Assembly: GCA_023393475.1 (NCBI GenBank)
Contig: JAEWLC010000053.1
Span: 62,001-126,000 of the forward strand
From: Pseudomonadota bacterium
GTDB lineage: Bacteria > Pseudomonadota > Alphaproteobacteria > Rhizobiales > Devosiaceae
Reading direction: 5' to 3'
Length of the DNA stretch: 64,000 bases
A program made the position numbers and the translations under genes. The notes beneath the pieces are model-generated. The model worked only from the letters and a program-made list of their open reading frames with translations. It was not told where the DNA came from and searched no databases. Of this stretch, positions 61,989 through 64,000 are shown in pieces. How positions within the stretch are numbered: position 1 is the stretch's first letter; each line of letters begins with the position of its first letter.

Positions 61989-62015
61989 GCCGGCACCGGC
62001 GACGTCGAACCGCCC

Positions 62016-62765
62016 TTAGGCGGCTTCGATCTTCGCCATGTCTTCGTCGGAAATGTCGAAGTTCGAGTAGACGTTCTGCACGTCGTCGTCTTCCTCGAGG
62101 ATGCTGATCAGCTTGAGCAGCGTGGCGCCCTTCTCGGCATCGACCGGCACTTCGTTCTGCGGCTTGAAGATGAACTTCGTCGACTCAGCCTCGCCCAGCA
62201 CCTTCTCGAGCGCCCCCGCGACATCGTTCAGCGTCTCGAACGAGGTGTAGATCCAGTGGCCTTCCTCATCGCTCTCGACGTCGTCGGCGCCGGCTTCGAT
62301 CGCCGCTTCCATGACCTTGTCTTCGGAGCCGGCCGAGACCGGGTAGAAGATCTCGCCGACGCGATCGAACATGAAGCCGACCGAATTGGTTTCGCCCAGG
62401 GCGCCGCCATTCTTCGAGAAGGTCGAACGGACGTTGGACGCCGTGCGGTTGCGGTTGTCGGTCAGCGCCTCGACGATCACTGCAACACCGCCCGGACCAT
62501 AGCCCTCGTAGCGGATTTCTTCGTAGTTCTCGGTGTCGGCGCCCGAGGCCTTCTTGATGGCGCGGTCGATATTGTCCTTCGGCATCGACTGCGCGCGAGC
62601 GTTGATCACCGCGAGGCGAAGCCGCGCGTTGAATGCCGGGTCGGGCATGCCGAGCTTGGCCGCGACCGTGATTTCACGCGCGAGTTTCGAGAAAACCTTG
62701 GAGCGCGCCGCGTCGGACTTGCCTTTGCGGTGCATGATATTCTTGGCATGCGAATGGCCGGCCAT
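62016..62765 (-). CDS. yebC: YebC/PmpR-family protein
   Basis: YebC-type proteins help ribosomes through difficult proline-rich stretches and were earlier described as transcription regulators. The 249-residue protein starts MAGHSHAKNIMHRKGKSDAA, the family signature, and has the three-domain length. It lies upstream of ruvCAB in the conserved order, but two GGDEF genes intervene on the other strand. Confidence 0.93.
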   Translation of the reverse strand: MAGHSHAKNIMHRKGKSDAARSKVFSKLAREITVAAKLGMPDPAFNARLRLAVINARAQSMPKDNIDRAIKKASGADTENYEEIRYEGYGPGGVAVIVEALTDNRNRTASNVRSTFSKNGGALGETNSVGFMFDRVGEIFYPVSAGSEDKVMEAAIEAGADDVESDEEGHWIYTSFETLNDVAGALEKVLGEAESTKFIFKPQNEVPVDAEKGATLLKLISILEEDDDVQNVYSNFDISDEDMAKIEAA

Positions 62766-62840
62766 GCGGTCACCCCTCGTGTCGGAGCCTGAATTGAATG
62801 GGCGGGCTTATAATGAAAGCCACAAGCGATGTGAAGCTTG

Positions 62841-63656
62841 TCAGAAAGCTGGCTCCACCTGCGCCAGCGTGCCCCCGACCCGGAGCGGCGAGACATAGGT
62901 CGTCAGGCCCGTCCTCGGATCGATCTCGATCGCCACGCCCGAGAGCGTGGCCTCGCCCTCGGCAGGCGTGAAGCGACCATTGGCGATGCCGGTGAGGAAC
63001 CGGTTCAGCGGCTCCTCCATGTCGACCCCGATCACCGAGTCATAGTCGCCGCACATCCCGGCATCGGCCATCAGTGCCGTGCCGCCGCGCAGGATGCGGT
63101 GGTCGGAGGTCGGGATATGGGTATGGGTGCCGACGACGAGGCTCACCTTGCCATCGAGAAAATGGCCCATGGCCTGGATTTCCGACGTCGCCTCGGTGTG
63201 GAAATCCACCACGATCGCATCGGCCTGCTCGCCGAGCGGGCACGCGGCCACGGCCGCTTCCACCGCCCTGAACGGGTCGTCCACCGGATTCATGAACACC
63301 CGGCCCTGCGCCTGGACGACGAGCACCCGATGCCCACCCCGGCTCTCGTAGAGGTTCGCGCCCCGCCCCGGCGTTCCCGGCGCGAAATTGACCGGCCGGA
63401 TCAGCGTCGGCTCGCGCACGATGTAGCTCTGAGTGTCGCGCTGGTCGAAGGCATGGTCGCCGAGCGTGACGACATCGGCCCCGCCGGCGCGGATCTCGTT
63501 GAAGTGCTGCTCGGTCAGCCCCCGGCCATGGCTGGCATTCTCGCCGTTGACCACGACGAAGTCGAAGCGGTGCTTTTCGACGAGCCCGGGCAGCCGGTCG
63601 GTGATGGCGTCGCGGCCGGATTTTCCGACCACATCGCCGAGGAACAGCAGTCTCAC
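62841..63656 (-). CDS. YmdB-type metallophosphoesterase
   Basis: The 271-residue enzyme has the two-metal motif LFLGDVVGKSGRDA, then VNGENASHGRGL and DHAFDQ, with HTHIPTSDHR late. This matches the YmdB family (TIGR00282), which hydrolyses 2',3'-cyclic nucleotides in Bacillus, where it affects cell fate. The role here is inferred. Its start overlaps the cyclo-ligase stop by 4 bp. Confidence 0.87.
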   Translation of the reverse strand: MRLLFLGDVVGKSGRDAITDRLPGLVEKHRFDFVVVNGENASHGRGLTEQHFNEIRAGGADVVTLGDHAFDQRDTQSYIVREPTLIRPVNFAPGTPGRGANLYESRGGHRVLVVQAQGRVFMNPVDDPFRAVEAAVAACPLGEQADAIVVDFHTEATSEIQAMGHFLDGKVSLVVGTHTHIPTSDHRILRGGTALMADAGMCGDYDSVIGVDMEEPLNRFLTGIANGRFTPAEGEATLSGVAIEIDPRTGLTTYVSPLRVGGTLAQVEPAF

Positions 63657-64000
63657 TTTACCGGCGCCTTCTCGAAATGATGGACCCCGTCTTCGGTGAC
63701 GATCGCATCGAGCGGAATGTCATGCGCATCGCGGGGGATGTGGTCGATCTCCTGCAGCGCGAAGGCGAAGCCGATGAGGCGCGGCCGGTGGCTCAGGGAA
63801 GCGAGCGTGCGGTCGTAATAGCCGCCGCCATAGCCGAGCCGCGTGCCATGCTTGTCATAGCCGAGCAGCGGCATGAGGATCACGTGGGGCACTGCCCGCG
63901 GCGCCTCTTCGGGAGGAGCCAGCGTGCCGAAGCCGGCCTCGTAGAGGGGCGCGCCATCCTGCCACAACCGCAGTTCGAGCGGCTGTTCGTCGCCGAGGAC
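63653..64000 (-). CDS. 5-formyltetrahydrofolate cyclo-ligase, partial
   Basis: The gene runs off the window. The visible C-terminal 115 residues have the family signature MPLLGYDKHGTRLGYGGGYYD, with ATP- and folate-contact residues. The enzyme converts 5-formyl-THF to 5,10-methenyl-THF using ATP (fthC/ygfA family). The N-terminus, and any 6S RNA nearby, lies beyond base 64000. Confidence 0.9.
   Translation of the reverse strand, partial: VLGDEQPLELRLWQDGAPLYEAGFGTLAPPEEAPRAVPHVILMPLLGYDKHGTRLGYGGGYYDRTLASLSHRPRLIGFAFALQEIDHIPRDAHDIPLDAIVTEDGVHHFEKAPVK

Overview
The window is high-GC, densely coded DNA from an alphaproteobacterium of the order Hyphomicrobiales (Rhizobiales). A Devosia-like member is my best guess. 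The evidence is the gene content: ChpT, a MucR/Ros regulator, a DUF1134 (EipA-type) envelope protein, a serC leader RNA candidate, a full CtrA box (TTAA-N7-TTAAC), and the alphaproteobacterial order yebC-ruvCAB-ybgC-tolQRAB-pal-cpoB-tilS-ftsH-glmM. I see no rRNA, tRNA, CRISPR array, insertion sequence or prophage. The DNA looks chromosomal.

Layout. 0-6 kb holds regulators: a frameshifted LysR gene, a winged-helix/TolB-like/TPR regulator, a CheY-like receiver, a LuxR-type regulator and the CtrA-pathway phosphotransferase chpT. A small unknown gene and a sulfotransferase-fold gene also lie here. 6-12 kb holds envelope and housekeeping genes: a YHS protein, eipA, a coiled-coil membrane protein, a VOC protein, rluD and rpoH. 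12-17 kb is a thiamine locus. thiN is translationally coupled to a class D beta-lactamase and faces a TPP riboswitch followed by thiBPQ. 17-30 kb carries a large one-TM protein, purA, an Rrf2-regulated redox pair (thioredoxin-reductase-like gene and BBE-type flavoprotein), a DMT exporter, an epoxide hydrolase, the serC-serA operon and a nucleoside hydrolase.

30.7-36 kb is the most unusual region. mucR is divergent from a four-gene unit: a SARP/BTAD-like TPR regulator, a 72-residue peptide, a YcaO enzyme and a TfuA protein, followed by a 71-residue helical protein. YcaO plus TfuA is the signature of thioamide-forming RiPP biosynthesis. The peptide gene is the candidate precursor. An 11-bp perfect hairpin lies between it and the enzyme body. 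No exporter, protease or immunity gene is visible, so the product and its role are unknown.

36-44.8 kb carries a MraY/WecA-like paralogue, a PAP2 phosphatase, a diacylglycerol-kinase-like enzyme and a metallophosphoesterase (a possible lipid-carrier module). These are followed by a UvrD-like helicase, an AlkX/YcaQ glycosylase, a pentapeptide-repeat protein and an Omp25-type porin-like protein with a CtrA box in its promoter. 44.8-64 kb is the conserved glmM-ftsH-tilS-cpoB-pal-tolBARQ-ybgC-ruvBAC-yebC block. It is interrupted by an amidase, a CHRD-domain protein, a NUDIX hydrolase and two tandem diguanylate cyclases. The window ends in a ymdB-type phosphodiesterase and a partial 5-formyl-THF cyclo-ligase.
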